64,000 nt of DNA, taken from NCBI GenBank assembly GCA_016703945.1, contig JADJBC010000045.1:186001-250000 (forward strand), in the 5' to 3' direction. Shown here in pieces: positions 29,000 through 36,286 of the stretch. This stretch comes from Candidatus Aalborgicola danicus (GTDB lineage: Bacteria; Pseudomonadota; Gammaproteobacteria; Burkholderiales; Burkholderiaceae_C). Position 1 is the stretch's first letter; each line of letters starts with the position of its first letter. The notes under the pieces were generated by a model. The model ran no database searches and was not told the DNA's origin. It saw only the letters and a program-made list of their open reading frames with translations. Position numbers and translations under genes: made by a program.

Positions 29000-29065
29000 G
29001 TGAGCGTCGTTGGGCACATCCAAGCCTGACAGAGCCTCTGGGTGGCCTGCTGCAACGCTCCTTGG
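29000..29065 (-). promoter_or_regulatory. SAH riboswitch upstream of the large metH gene
   Basis: On the minus strand it reads CCAAGGAGCGTTGCA, a P2 hairpin region, then GTCAGGCTTGG and, after a short linker, ACGCTCACC. These are the conserved blocks of the SAH aptamer: P1 pairs CCAAG with CTTGG, and GCTCAC closes the pseudoknot. The last bases (CTCACCTG) can pair perfectly with the ribosome site CAGGTGAG at 28976-28983, so free aptamer would block translation and SAH binding would release it. The family is known to switch genes on in SAH-rich cells. Confidence 0.88.
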
Positions 29066-29180
29066 ATCATCTGATTTTAATGGAGAACCCTCGGCATACG
29101 CTCACGTCTGTGGTTTACCATCACCCCTATTCCCCGTTCAGCAGCGCTTGGCTGCAAGGCAAAGAGGCAGACACACGGTC

Positions 29181-29738
29181 ATGGACTCTGAAGACACTCC
29201 ACTGAGCAACGAACGCTCTAGTGCATTCGAAACCGCGGCCGAGTTATTGGCGGCGCCGGGGGCACTGATGCCACTGAGCGTGGAGGAAGCCCGTGTGGTG
29301 GTGGGTTATATGACGCCGCGTTTTATCCCCGCCAATACCACCTTCATTCTCGAAGGTGACGCCGCCGATGACGGTTTTATGGCCCTGCTGCTGGAAGGTG
29401 AAGTGGTGGTGGAGAGTATCACCGTGAGCCGCACCGAGCCCCTGACCATCTGCGTGCTGGGGCCCGGCAGCCTGGTTGGTGAAGTTGGGCTGGTCGACCG
29501 GGAGCCCCGCTCAGCGTCGTGCACCACCGGTTCCGATTCGCTGTGCGCGATCCTCTCCCGCGCTGCCTTTGAGGCCCTGATCAATGAAGAACCCCGCATT
29601 GGCTCCAAGCTGTTGCTGGCCATTTCGGCGCGTCTGGCCGAGCGCCTGCGTGACAACGCCCGCAAGCTGCGGCTCTATGCCAAGCTGGCCAAGGCGATGC
29701 AGCTGGAGATTGACCGGGCACTCGTGCGGCGGCCATAG
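29181..29738 (+). CDS. Cyclic-nucleotide-binding-domain protein without HTH
   Basis: 185 residues from the ATG at 29181. The CRP-like beta barrel occupies about residues 35-150 (RFIPANTTFILEGD, MALLLEGEVVVE, the phosphate-cassette region GSLVGEVGLVDREPRSAS), followed by the long C helix. The protein ends there with an Arg/Lys-rich tail (LRDNARKLRLYAKLAKAM) and has no helix-turn-helix, so it is a stand-alone sensor and not a transcription factor. It lies divergent from and between the two metH halves. Ligand and partner are unknown. Confidence 0.75.
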   Translation: MDSEDTPLSNERSSAFETAAELLAAPGALMPLSVEEARVVVGYMTPRFIPANTTFILEGDAADDGFMALLLEGEVVVESITVSRTEPLTICVLGPGSLVGEVGLVDREPRSASCTTGSDSLCAILSRAAFEALINEEPRIGSKLLLAISARLAERLRDNARKLRLYAKLAKAMQLEIDRALVRRP

Positions 29739-29744
29739 TTTTAG

Positions 29745-29806
29745 CAAAAAGTGCCTCTAGCCCTCGGAAATGCTGGGGATTGCGCTACATAAAAAGTAGC
29801 AATTTA
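29745..29806 (-). repeat. Interspersed 'ACGAGGGCTAG' repeat
   Basis: GCCTCTAGCCCTCGGAAATG ... CTACATAAAAAGTAGCAATT reads as a family member on the minus strand, seven bases after the cNMP-binding gene. Confidence 0.7.
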
Positions 29807-29820
29807 CCTTAGGCTGCCAA

Positions 29821-29912
29821 GAGTCTGGGCGGCAGAGTGTTCTGCTCCGTGTCCCCCGCACCCCTTGGGCGCTCCTCCTTGACCTGCGCAGAACACTCTG
29901 CCACCCAGACTC
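29821..29912 (-). other. Conserved-loop hairpin, family B, copy 1 (3' of metH homocysteine gene)
   Basis: Arms of 25 bases at 29821-29845 and 29888-29912 pair with one non-Watson-Crick position, which is a G-U pair in the minus-strand RNA. The 42-base loop reads on that strand AGGTCAAGGAGGAGC, then CCCAAGGGG and GGGGGACACGGA. It begins 14 bases after the metH stop codon, on the same strand, so it may end or protect that transcript. The loop, but not the stem, recurs at 33226-33317. Confidence 0.8.
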
Positions 29913-29925
29913 CCGGGTGCTGCCT

Positions 29926-31017
29926 CTAAGCCGCTTCTTTGTAGAAGAAGTTGCGCTGCAAGCTGCGCCCGGCCAAGGGTGCTACCGCATGGGCAATCGC
30001 GCCAATGTGGTCCGGCGTCGTGCCGCAGCAGCCACCGACGATATTCACCAAACCCTCGGCCGCAAACTCGCGTACCAGGCGGCTGGTTACATCCGGCGTT
30101 TCGTCAAAACCGGTGTCGCTCATGGGGTTGGGCAGGCCGGCGTTCGGGTAACAGCTGATGAAGGTGTCCGGCGCCACGCGGTTCAGCTCCTGGATGTAGG
30201 GGCGCATCAGCGCCGCGCCCAGCGCGCAGTTCAGGCCAATCGCCAGCGGTTGGGCGTGGCGCACACTGTGCCAGAAGGCGGTCACGGTCTGGCCGGAGAG
30301 GATGCGACCGGATGCGTCGGTCACCGTACCGCTGATGATGATGGGCAGGCGCTCGCCGCTGGCCTCGAAGTATTCGTCAATCGCAAATAACGCGGCCTTG
30401 GCGTTGAGTGTGTCGAAGATGGTTTCCACCAACAGCACGTCGCTGCCGCCTTCGACCAGGGCCTTGGTCTGGTCGTAATAGGCCTGGCGCAGTTCTTCGA
30501 AGGTCACATTGCGCGCGCCGGGGTCGTTCACATCGGGGCTGATGCTGGCAGTTTTGGGCGTGGGGCCCAGGGCGCCGGCCACAAAACGGGGCTTGTCAGG
30601 CGTGGAATATTTGTCGCAGGCAGCGCGGGCCAGTTTGGCGGATACCAGGTTCATCTCCACGGCCAGATCGGCCATGTCGTAGTCGGACTGGGCCACGGTG
30701 GTGGCGCCAAAGGTGTTGGTTTCGATCAGGTCGGCGCCAGCGGCCAGGTAACGCTCGTGGATGTCGCTGATCACATCTGGCCGGGTCAGGCTCAGCAGCT
30801 CGTTATTGCCTTTGACGTCGCGGTGGAAGTCGGTAAAACGCGTGCCCTGTGCGCCCGGGCCGGTGTAGCCTTCGCCGCGGTACTGCGCCTCGCCCAGCTT
30901 GAAGCGCTGGATCATCGTGCCCATGGCGCCATCCAAAATGGCAATGCGGCTGGCCAGAATGCCGGGCAGGGCCTGGCCACGGGTGTAAGGCGGGGCTTTA
31001 AGCGGAGTGTTCTTCAT
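29926..31017 (-). CDS. metH: Methionine synthase, homocysteine-binding part (split MetH)
   Basis: 363 residues, a complete homocysteine S-methyltransferase barrel: AILDGAMGTMIQ near the start, ADLIETNTFGAT, the zinc ligands in GLNCALGA and GGCCGTTPDH. This is the first domain of classical MetH made as its own protein; it must work with the product of 26074-28971. The split is known in Burkholderiales. The gene is preceded by its own SAH riboswitch and followed by a long hairpin. In many relatives the two halves are neighbours; here a plus-strand gene lies between them. Confidence 0.92.
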   Translation of the reverse strand: MKNTPLKAPPYTRGQALPGILASRIAILDGAMGTMIQRFKLGEAQYRGEGYTGPGAQGTRFTDFHRDVKGNNELLSLTRPDVISDIHERYLAAGADLIETNTFGATTVAQSDYDMADLAVEMNLVSAKLARAACDKYSTPDKPRFVAGALGPTPKTASISPDVNDPGARNVTFEELRQAYYDQTKALVEGGSDVLLVETIFDTLNAKAALFAIDEYFEASGERLPIIISGTVTDASGRILSGQTVTAFWHSVRHAQPLAIGLNCALGAALMRPYIQELNRVAPDTFISCYPNAGLPNPMSDTGFDETPDVTSRLVREFAAEGLVNIVGGCCGTTPDHIGAIAHAVAPLAGRSLQRNFFYKEAA

Positions 31018-31046
31018 GGATGCGGCTCACTTTCTGAATAGAACAA

Positions 31047-31130
31047 GTGAGCGCAGTTGACAAACCCAAGCCTGGTGGCCGTTGGTACACCGTGTGTTGA
31101 CGGTGTCCGGCCGCTGCAGCGCCCCTTGGG
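31047..31130 (-). promoter_or_regulatory. SAH riboswitch upstream of the homocysteine-domain metH gene
   Basis: The minus strand reads CCCAAGGGGCGCTGCAGC, an extended P2 hairpin (ACACCGT...ACGGTGT inside GGCC...GGCC), CACCAGGCTTGGG, a linker and GCGCTCACTT. P1 is CCCAAG with CTTGGG. The 3' segment GCTCACTT pairs perfectly with AAGTGAGC (minus strand, 31025-31032) just before the start codon, the same switch layout as at the other metH gene. The P2 arm is longer than in the first copy. Confidence 0.9.
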
Positions 31131-31250
31131 AAGTTTGCATTTTAGACCACGGCGCCGGCGCTGTGCGGGCTTCCCGATCAGCATCCCTACAGTGCCCATG
31201 CCCGACAATAGGGCTGCGCCCTCGGCATTGTGCAGGAGCACTCTGCACGA

Positions 31251-31307
31251 TTTGTGGCCCTAGCCCTCGAACCTATTGCCTGATTAGCTACTGTTTTGAT
31301 AGCAACT
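31251..31307 (-). repeat. Interspersed 'ACGAGGGCTAG' repeat overlapping the recQ start
   Basis: GGCCCTAGCCCTCGAACC followed by AGCTACTGTTTTGATAGC is a family member on the minus strand. The only good start codon of recQ, TTG at 31296, lies inside it. The rest of the 278-base divergent gap holds the metH riboswitch and a GCAGAGTGCTCCTGC-type hairpin. Confidence 0.7.
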
Positions 31308-33185
31308 GACTTATCCATTTCCAGCCAGACCTGCCACGCCATCCTGCAAGAGGTCTTTGGTTACCCGCAGTTTCGCGGGCCACAACAGGCCATCGTGGAG
31401 CACGTGGCCAATGGTGGCGACGCGCTGGTGCTGATGCCCACCGGCGGCGGCAAGTCGCTGTGTTACCAGATTCCGGCCATCGCCCGCCAGCGCGCGGGGC
31501 TGGGGGTCAGCATCGTCGTGTCGCCGCTGATCGCGCTGATGCACGACCAGGTGGGCGCCCTGCACGAGGCCGGTGTCAGCGCGGCGTTTTTGAATTCCAC
31601 GCTGAGCGGCGAAGAGGCCTACCAGGTGGAACAAAGCATGCTGCGCGGCGACATCACGCTGCTGTATGCCGCGCCGGAGCGGGTCACCAACCCCCGCTTC
31701 CTGGCGCTACTGGACTCCCTATATGAACGCGGCCAGCTGAGCCTGTTTGCCATCGACGAGGCGCATTGCGTCAGCCAGTGGGGCCACGATTTCCGCCCCG
31801 AATACCGGGCGCTGACCGTGTTACACGAGCGGTATGCCGGCGTGCCGCGTATGGCGCTGACCGCCACGGCTGACGACCTGACCCGCGCCGACATCCTGGA
31901 GCGCCTGCAATTGCAAGACGCCCAGGCCTTCGTCAGCAGCTTTGATCGCCCCAACATCCGTTACACCATCGTCGAAAAGCGCGAAGCCGTGCAGCAATTG
32001 CTGCGCTTCATCGAACGCGAACACGAGGGAGACGCCGGCATCGTCTATTGCCAGTCGCGCAAGAAGGTGGAAGACGTGGCGCAGACGCTGGTGGACGCCG
32101 GCATCCACGCCTTGCCCTACCACGCGGGGCTGGACAGCCGGGTACGCCAGGACCACCAGAACCGGTTTTTGCGCGAAGAAGGTGTGGTCATGGTGGCGAC
32201 CATCGCCTTTGGCATGGGCATCGACAAACCCGATGTGCGTTTTGTTGCCCACCTGGACATGCCCAAGAATATTGAAGGTTATTACCAGGAGACGGGCCGC
32301 GCCGGGCGAGATGGTCTGCCCGCCTACGCCTGGATGGGTTATGGTCTGCAGGACGTCGTCAACCAACGCCGCATGATTGATGAAAGCCCGGCGGGTGAAG
32401 AATTCAAGCAGGCCCTGCGCGGCAAGCTGGATGCGTTGCTGGGGTTGGCCGAGGCGACGGATTGCCGGCGCGTACGGTTATTGGCCTATTTTGGTGAGCA
32501 ACTGGGCGATGGGCCGACTTACCGGTGCCAAAACTGCGACAACTGCCTGAACCCACCCGACATTTGGGACGGTACGGACGCCGCACGTAAGTTGCTCAGC
32601 ACCATTTACCGCATCCAGCAGTCCAGCGGCATGTCGTTTGGGGCTGGCCATGTCATGGACATCGTGCGTGGCAAGACTACCGAAAAGGTCACCCAGCATG
32701 GCCATACGACCCTCAGCACCTTTGGCATCGGTACCGATTTCAGTGAAATCCAACTCCGCGGCGTGTTGCGCCAGTTGATCGCCATGGGTGCGGTGGCGGT
32801 GGACGCGCAGGCATTTAATACCTTGCAGCTGACCGAACAGTCCCGCGCCGTGCTGCGGGGTGAGGTGCAGGTGCAATTGCGGGAGTCGGTCTCAACGCCC
32901 GCCAGCCGCAAGAGCAAACGCCCGGGCGCAGGCTCAGCCGTGGTCAAGGCGCCGATTGCGCTGGATGGGGATGGATTGGTGCGTTACGCGGCCCTGAAGG
33001 CCTGGCGCGCCGAGGTGGCGCGGGAACACAACCTGCCCGCCTACGTAATTTTTCACGATGCCACACTGGCAGCGATCGCCAAACGGGCACCGCAGACCCT
33101 GGACGATCTGCAGGGAATCAGCGGGATAGGGGCGAAGAAGCTGGAAGCCTACGCACAGGAAGTGCTGCGCGTGGTGAATACCTAA
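31296..33185 (+). CDS. recQ: ATP-dependent DNA helicase RecQ
   Basis: 629 residues. Helicase motifs: I MPTGGGKSLCYQ, II IDEAHCVSQWGHDFRPEY, III TATADD, V/VI VATIAFGMGIDKPDVRFV and QETGRAGRDG. The RQC zinc site uses CRRVRLLAYFGE and CQNCDNC, and an HRDC domain closes the protein (residues about 555-627, LDDLQGISGIGAKKLE). No ATG precedes motif I in frame, so the TTG at 31296, inside an interspersed repeat, is the best start and gives a normal N-terminus (CHAILQEVFGYPQFRGPQQA). RecQ unwinds DNA in RecF-type recombination and repair. Confidence 0.92.
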   Translation: MIATDLSISSQTCHAILQEVFGYPQFRGPQQAIVEHVANGGDALVLMPTGGGKSLCYQIPAIARQRAGLGVSIVVSPLIALMHDQVGALHEAGVSAAFLNSTLSGEEAYQVEQSMLRGDITLLYAAPERVTNPRFLALLDSLYERGQLSLFAIDEAHCVSQWGHDFRPEYRALTVLHERYAGVPRMALTATADDLTRADILERLQLQDAQAFVSSFDRPNIRYTIVEKREAVQQLLRFIEREHEGDAGIVYCQSRKKVEDVAQTLVDAGIHALPYHAGLDSRVRQDHQNRFLREEGVVMVATIAFGMGIDKPDVRFVAHLDMPKNIEGYYQETGRAGRDGLPAYAWMGYGLQDVVNQRRMIDESPAGEEFKQALRGKLDALLGLAEATDCRRVRLLAYFGEQLGDGPTYRCQNCDNCLNPPDIWDGTDAARKLLSTIYRIQQSSGMSFGAGHVMDIVRGKTTEKVTQHGHTTLSTFGIGTDFSEIQLRGVLRQLIAMGAVAVDAQAFNTLQLTEQSRAVLRGEVQVQLRESVSTPASRKSKRPGAGSAVVKAPIALDGDGLVRYAALKAWRAEVAREHNLPAYVIFHDATLAAIAKRAPQTLDDLQGISGIGAKKLEAYAQEVLRVVNT

Positions 33186-33225
33186 GAGAGGTGTGTCCCC
33201 GGGCCACGCTGCACAGAGGTCTCAA

Positions 33226-33317
33226 GCCCCAGAGTTGGGGTGAATGCCAAAGTGAGGTTAAGGAGGAGCCCGAAGGGTGGGGGACACGAACGGCGGCGTT
33301 TACCCCAACTCTGGGGC
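33226..33317 (+). other. Conserved-loop hairpin, family B, copy 2 (3' of recQ)
   Basis: Arms of 23 bases at 33226-33248 and 33295-33317 pair with two non-Watson-Crick positions, both G-U pairs in plus-strand RNA. The 46-base loop contains AGGTTAAGGAGGAGC, then CCGAAGGG and GGGGGACACGAA. It starts 41 bases after the recQ stop on the same strand. The stem shares nothing with copy 1; the loop aligns with 33 identical positions over 40 columns. Confidence 0.8.
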
Positions 33318-33365
33318 GGGCGCATACAACTGAGTTTGCGCTCCGCAAAAACCCCGGGAAACGAT

Positions 33366-33668
33366 TTAGGCCGCAGTACGGCGACGGAAGCAGGTCTCGT
33401 AGGACATCGCCGCACCCGACATGGTGTTCTGCAGGCGGGCAATCGCGCGGCTGTGGCGCTTGCCACCCTTGGCGTCACAGACGTGCTGACTATGGTGCTG
33501 GATCAGGGCGTGCCACTTGTTGCGACAGGCGTCCAGCACACCGGCGAAATTGAGCGCTATGTAGGCGGAGTGGTCGGCATGGGTGTGACGAAACTCATCG
33601 GACCAATAATCAAACAGTTGCCATTGGTAGGTCCCTTTTTCAGGAACTTGGATCGTTTCTTTGTTCAT
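33366..33668 (-). CDS. Hypothetical protein, 100 residues
   Basis: A soluble protein without signal or membrane segments. It begins MNKETIQVPEKGTYQWQLFD and has His-rich (FRHTHADHSAYIAL) and Cys/Arg-containing segments (YETCFRRRTAA at the end). The frame is the longest in the gap between recQ and the AAA gene and its composition is less skewed than the shadow frames around it. No clear ribosome site is visible. I do not recognise a family. Confidence 0.45.
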   Translation of the reverse strand: MNKETIQVPEKGTYQWQLFDYWSDEFRHTHADHSAYIALNFAGVLDACRNKWHALIQHHSQHVCDAKGGKRHSRAIARLQNTMSGAAMSYETCFRRRTAA

Positions 33669-33825
33669 ATCAACAGGTCAAGATGAAGAGAAATGGACAC
33701 TTGCAAAGCCGACCCAAGGGGGTTTTGCCCCTGTGGCGCTTGACTTCAGCGTCCGCTCCTGCATATGACGGTTGAACTCGCCTTGCGGTTGACACAACCC
33801 GCAAAATTGCCGCAGTCCATGGCAG

Positions 33826-36153
33826 TCAAGGCAAAAAACCGATACCGCGAGCGTCCCGAACGTCGGGTTTGATGCGGTGCTCAGCCTCCAACTGGGTCAG
33901 AAGTTCGTCTGGATCCATCTGGACATCCAATATCTCGGCCTGGCGTTTGACAGCTGCAAAGTCTCCTACGCAGAGTTGGTCCAGGCAGGCCAGGCGCGAT
34001 TCCAAATCGTGCCTCAAAGGTGCTTCTTCACCCAGGCAGGCTTCTTTTATGAAGAGCGCCACGCGCTGCATCCGCGTCAACGGTTGAAACCGGATTTTGA
34101 ACGTAAAGCGGCGCAAAGCTGCCTGGTCAATGCGGTCCATCAGGTTGGTGGTGCAGATAAAAATGCCGTTGAACCGCTCCATGCCCTGAAGCATCTCGTT
34201 CACTTCGCTGACTTCATGGGTGCGCTGCGCGCTGCGGCGGTCCTGCAAAAAACTGTCGGCTTCGTCCAGCAGCAAAATCGCATTCTCTGCCTCCGCTTCG
34301 CGGAACATGGCCGCCATGTTCTGCTCGGTTTCGCCAACGTATTTACTCATGAGATCGCTGGCCTGGCGGATATGCAGGGGTTGCGCAAGCGTGGTCGCGA
34401 CGTGATCGGCCAGCGCCGTCTTGCCAGTGCCGGGGGGGCCGTAGAAGCACAACGTGCCATGGCCACGCGCCTGCAACGCGTGAACCATGCGTGGAATCTC
34501 AAAGCGGCTTTGAACGTTCAGCAAGGACAAGTCGTAGGCTGGGCCGGTGGCCGGGCGCGCGCGGTCCTGCGCGCGATTGCCCAACGCCTGATCGGCGTTC
34601 TTGAGTTGTCGTTCAATCAGAGTTTCAATAACGCCGACCTCTAGCGCTGATGTATCAACTGACGCGAGACCGGCAAACCGCACTGCCGTGCGGATCTGGG
34701 CCGGGGTCAACCCTATGCGCCTGGTTAGCCGGGCCACAAAACCGTCAGACACCGCCACTCCCGCCAGTGTTTTGCGCACGAGCTCTTCACGGGCTCCGGG
34801 CGGTGGCGACCTGAGTTCCAGGTGGTAGGCAAAACGGCGGCGAAACGCCGGATCGATTTGCTCGATGCGATTGGTCACCCAGATCGTCGGAACCACGTTG
34901 GATTCGAGCACCTGGTTGACCCAGGCTTTACCGCTGACACTGCCATTGGTTTGCGCCAGCTTGGTTTCGGCGCGGGCCATCCAGTGTGCGGCCTCGCTGG
35001 ACAACGGTGGAAACACGTCTTCCACTTCGTCAAACAACAAAGCCGCCTGGGCGCTGCCCTTGAGGAAAACTTGCGCGATTTGAAGGGAGCGGTAGCGGTC
35101 GCGCCCGCTCAGGGAGTTGCCATCGCGGTCGGCGTATTCCACCTCGAACAGTTCCAGCCCGGCCGATTGCGCCACCACCTTGGCCAATTCTGTCTTGCCG
35201 GTTCCGGGAGGGCCGTACAGCAGCACATTGATACCGACCTCCTGGCGGTTCACGGCGTTGGCCAGCAAGGTGCACAACACCCGGGCGTCTTCGGCCACAA
35301 AACTGAAGTCATCCAGTGACAGGCTGCTCTTGGTGGACAGACGGGTAAACACCGCCATCAGCTCGGCCTGGTCACGGTACTGGCGCATCAACACCGGTGG
35401 CAACTTTTCGCTGACCTTCATCAGGTCGGCCAAGTCGGTGATGTTGTGCTCGGAGATCAGGTTCTCCACCAGTCCGATCCGCTCCAGGCGAGAGCCTGCG
35501 CGCAGGGCTTCAGCCACCTGCTCCGGGTTGACATGGGCCACGTCGGCGATGGCTGCGTAGGCCTCGGGCGCGTTGTTGACCTTGAACTCGACCAGAATGC
35601 TGCGCATGTCGCGCTGGTAACGTGCCAAAGTTCCGTACAACAGGAGAGCCCGCTCGGCTTTGTTGAGTTGCAGCAGTCCGGCCAGGGCATTGATGTTCTT
35701 TTCGACCAACGTGGACTGCCGTTTAAGCGAATGACTCAACCACTCGCCCGTCACACTCAAGACAGAGATCAGGTCCTTGGGCTGATCCTTGGCGTATTCG
35801 TCCAAGAAGAAATACAACGTGGCTTCATCGTAGGGGCCGCGCCACACACCATGTCGTGCCAGAAATTCGGTTCCGTCCAGCAATTCATGGCCACGCCACA
35901 ACTCGTTGCTGATACAACGCCGCGTCAAAAATTCCCGTAGCCGCGCCAACACCGTCACCGGCCATACCAAATGGCGGCCGGCGAGCCCAACGATGCCATT
36001 GAAGTCCCGACGCACGTTCAGGCTGGCGCCCTGGCGGGCCGCCAGGGTCAGCACAAAGTGGGAACACATCAGATCCAAAACTGGCGCCTCCAAGAGGCCC
36101 GGTGAGGGAATCAGGTGCCCGCCCAAGGGCTGGGACAGCAAACGCTTGGCCAT
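33826..36153 (-). CDS. Tandem AAA+ ATPase (two ATPase modules in one chain)
   Basis: 775 residues from the ATG at 36153. The first 320 residues carry no domain I can name (helical; ELWRGHELLDGTEFLARHGV, LLQLNKAERALLLYG). AAA module 1 has Walker A LLYGPPGTGKTELAK, Walker B ALLFDEVED and sensor/Arg region IWVTNRIEQIDPAFRRRF; module 2 has Walker A CFYGPPGTGKTALAD, Walker B ILLLDEADS and ICTTNLMDRIDQAALRRF. Both look active. This is a CDC48/ClpX-like two-ring layout but with no degradation or substrate domain I recognise. It is flanked by an unrelated hypothetical gene and threonine dehydratase. The substrate is unknown. Confidence 0.8.
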   Translation of the reverse strand: MAKRLLSQPLGGHLIPSPGLLEAPVLDLMCSHFVLTLAARQGASLNVRRDFNGIVGLAGRHLVWPVTVLARLREFLTRRCISNELWRGHELLDGTEFLARHGVWRGPYDEATLYFFLDEYAKDQPKDLISVLSVTGEWLSHSLKRQSTLVEKNINALAGLLQLNKAERALLLYGTLARYQRDMRSILVEFKVNNAPEAYAAIADVAHVNPEQVAEALRAGSRLERIGLVENLISEHNITDLADLMKVSEKLPPVLMRQYRDQAELMAVFTRLSTKSSLSLDDFSFVAEDARVLCTLLANAVNRQEVGINVLLYGPPGTGKTELAKVVAQSAGLELFEVEYADRDGNSLSGRDRYRSLQIAQVFLKGSAQAALLFDEVEDVFPPLSSEAAHWMARAETKLAQTNGSVSGKAWVNQVLESNVVPTIWVTNRIEQIDPAFRRRFAYHLELRSPPPGAREELVRKTLAGVAVSDGFVARLTRRIGLTPAQIRTAVRFAGLASVDTSALEVGVIETLIERQLKNADQALGNRAQDRARPATGPAYDLSLLNVQSRFEIPRMVHALQARGHGTLCFYGPPGTGKTALADHVATTLAQPLHIRQASDLMSKYVGETEQNMAAMFREAEAENAILLLDEADSFLQDRRSAQRTHEVSEVNEMLQGMERFNGIFICTTNLMDRIDQAALRRFTFKIRFQPLTRMQRVALFIKEACLGEEAPLRHDLESRLACLDQLCVGDFAAVKRQAEILDVQMDPDELLTQLEAEHRIKPDVRDARGIGFLP

Positions 36154-36286
36154 CAAACGCCTCCGGCACAATGAAGTACGAGCCCACCATACAGCAGACT
36201 GGCGCAAGAGGGAAGTAGGGGGCTGCAGTTTTTCGTCACCGTGCCTACAGGCCTGACGAGACCATAATTTGCCGCACAATGTCGCG

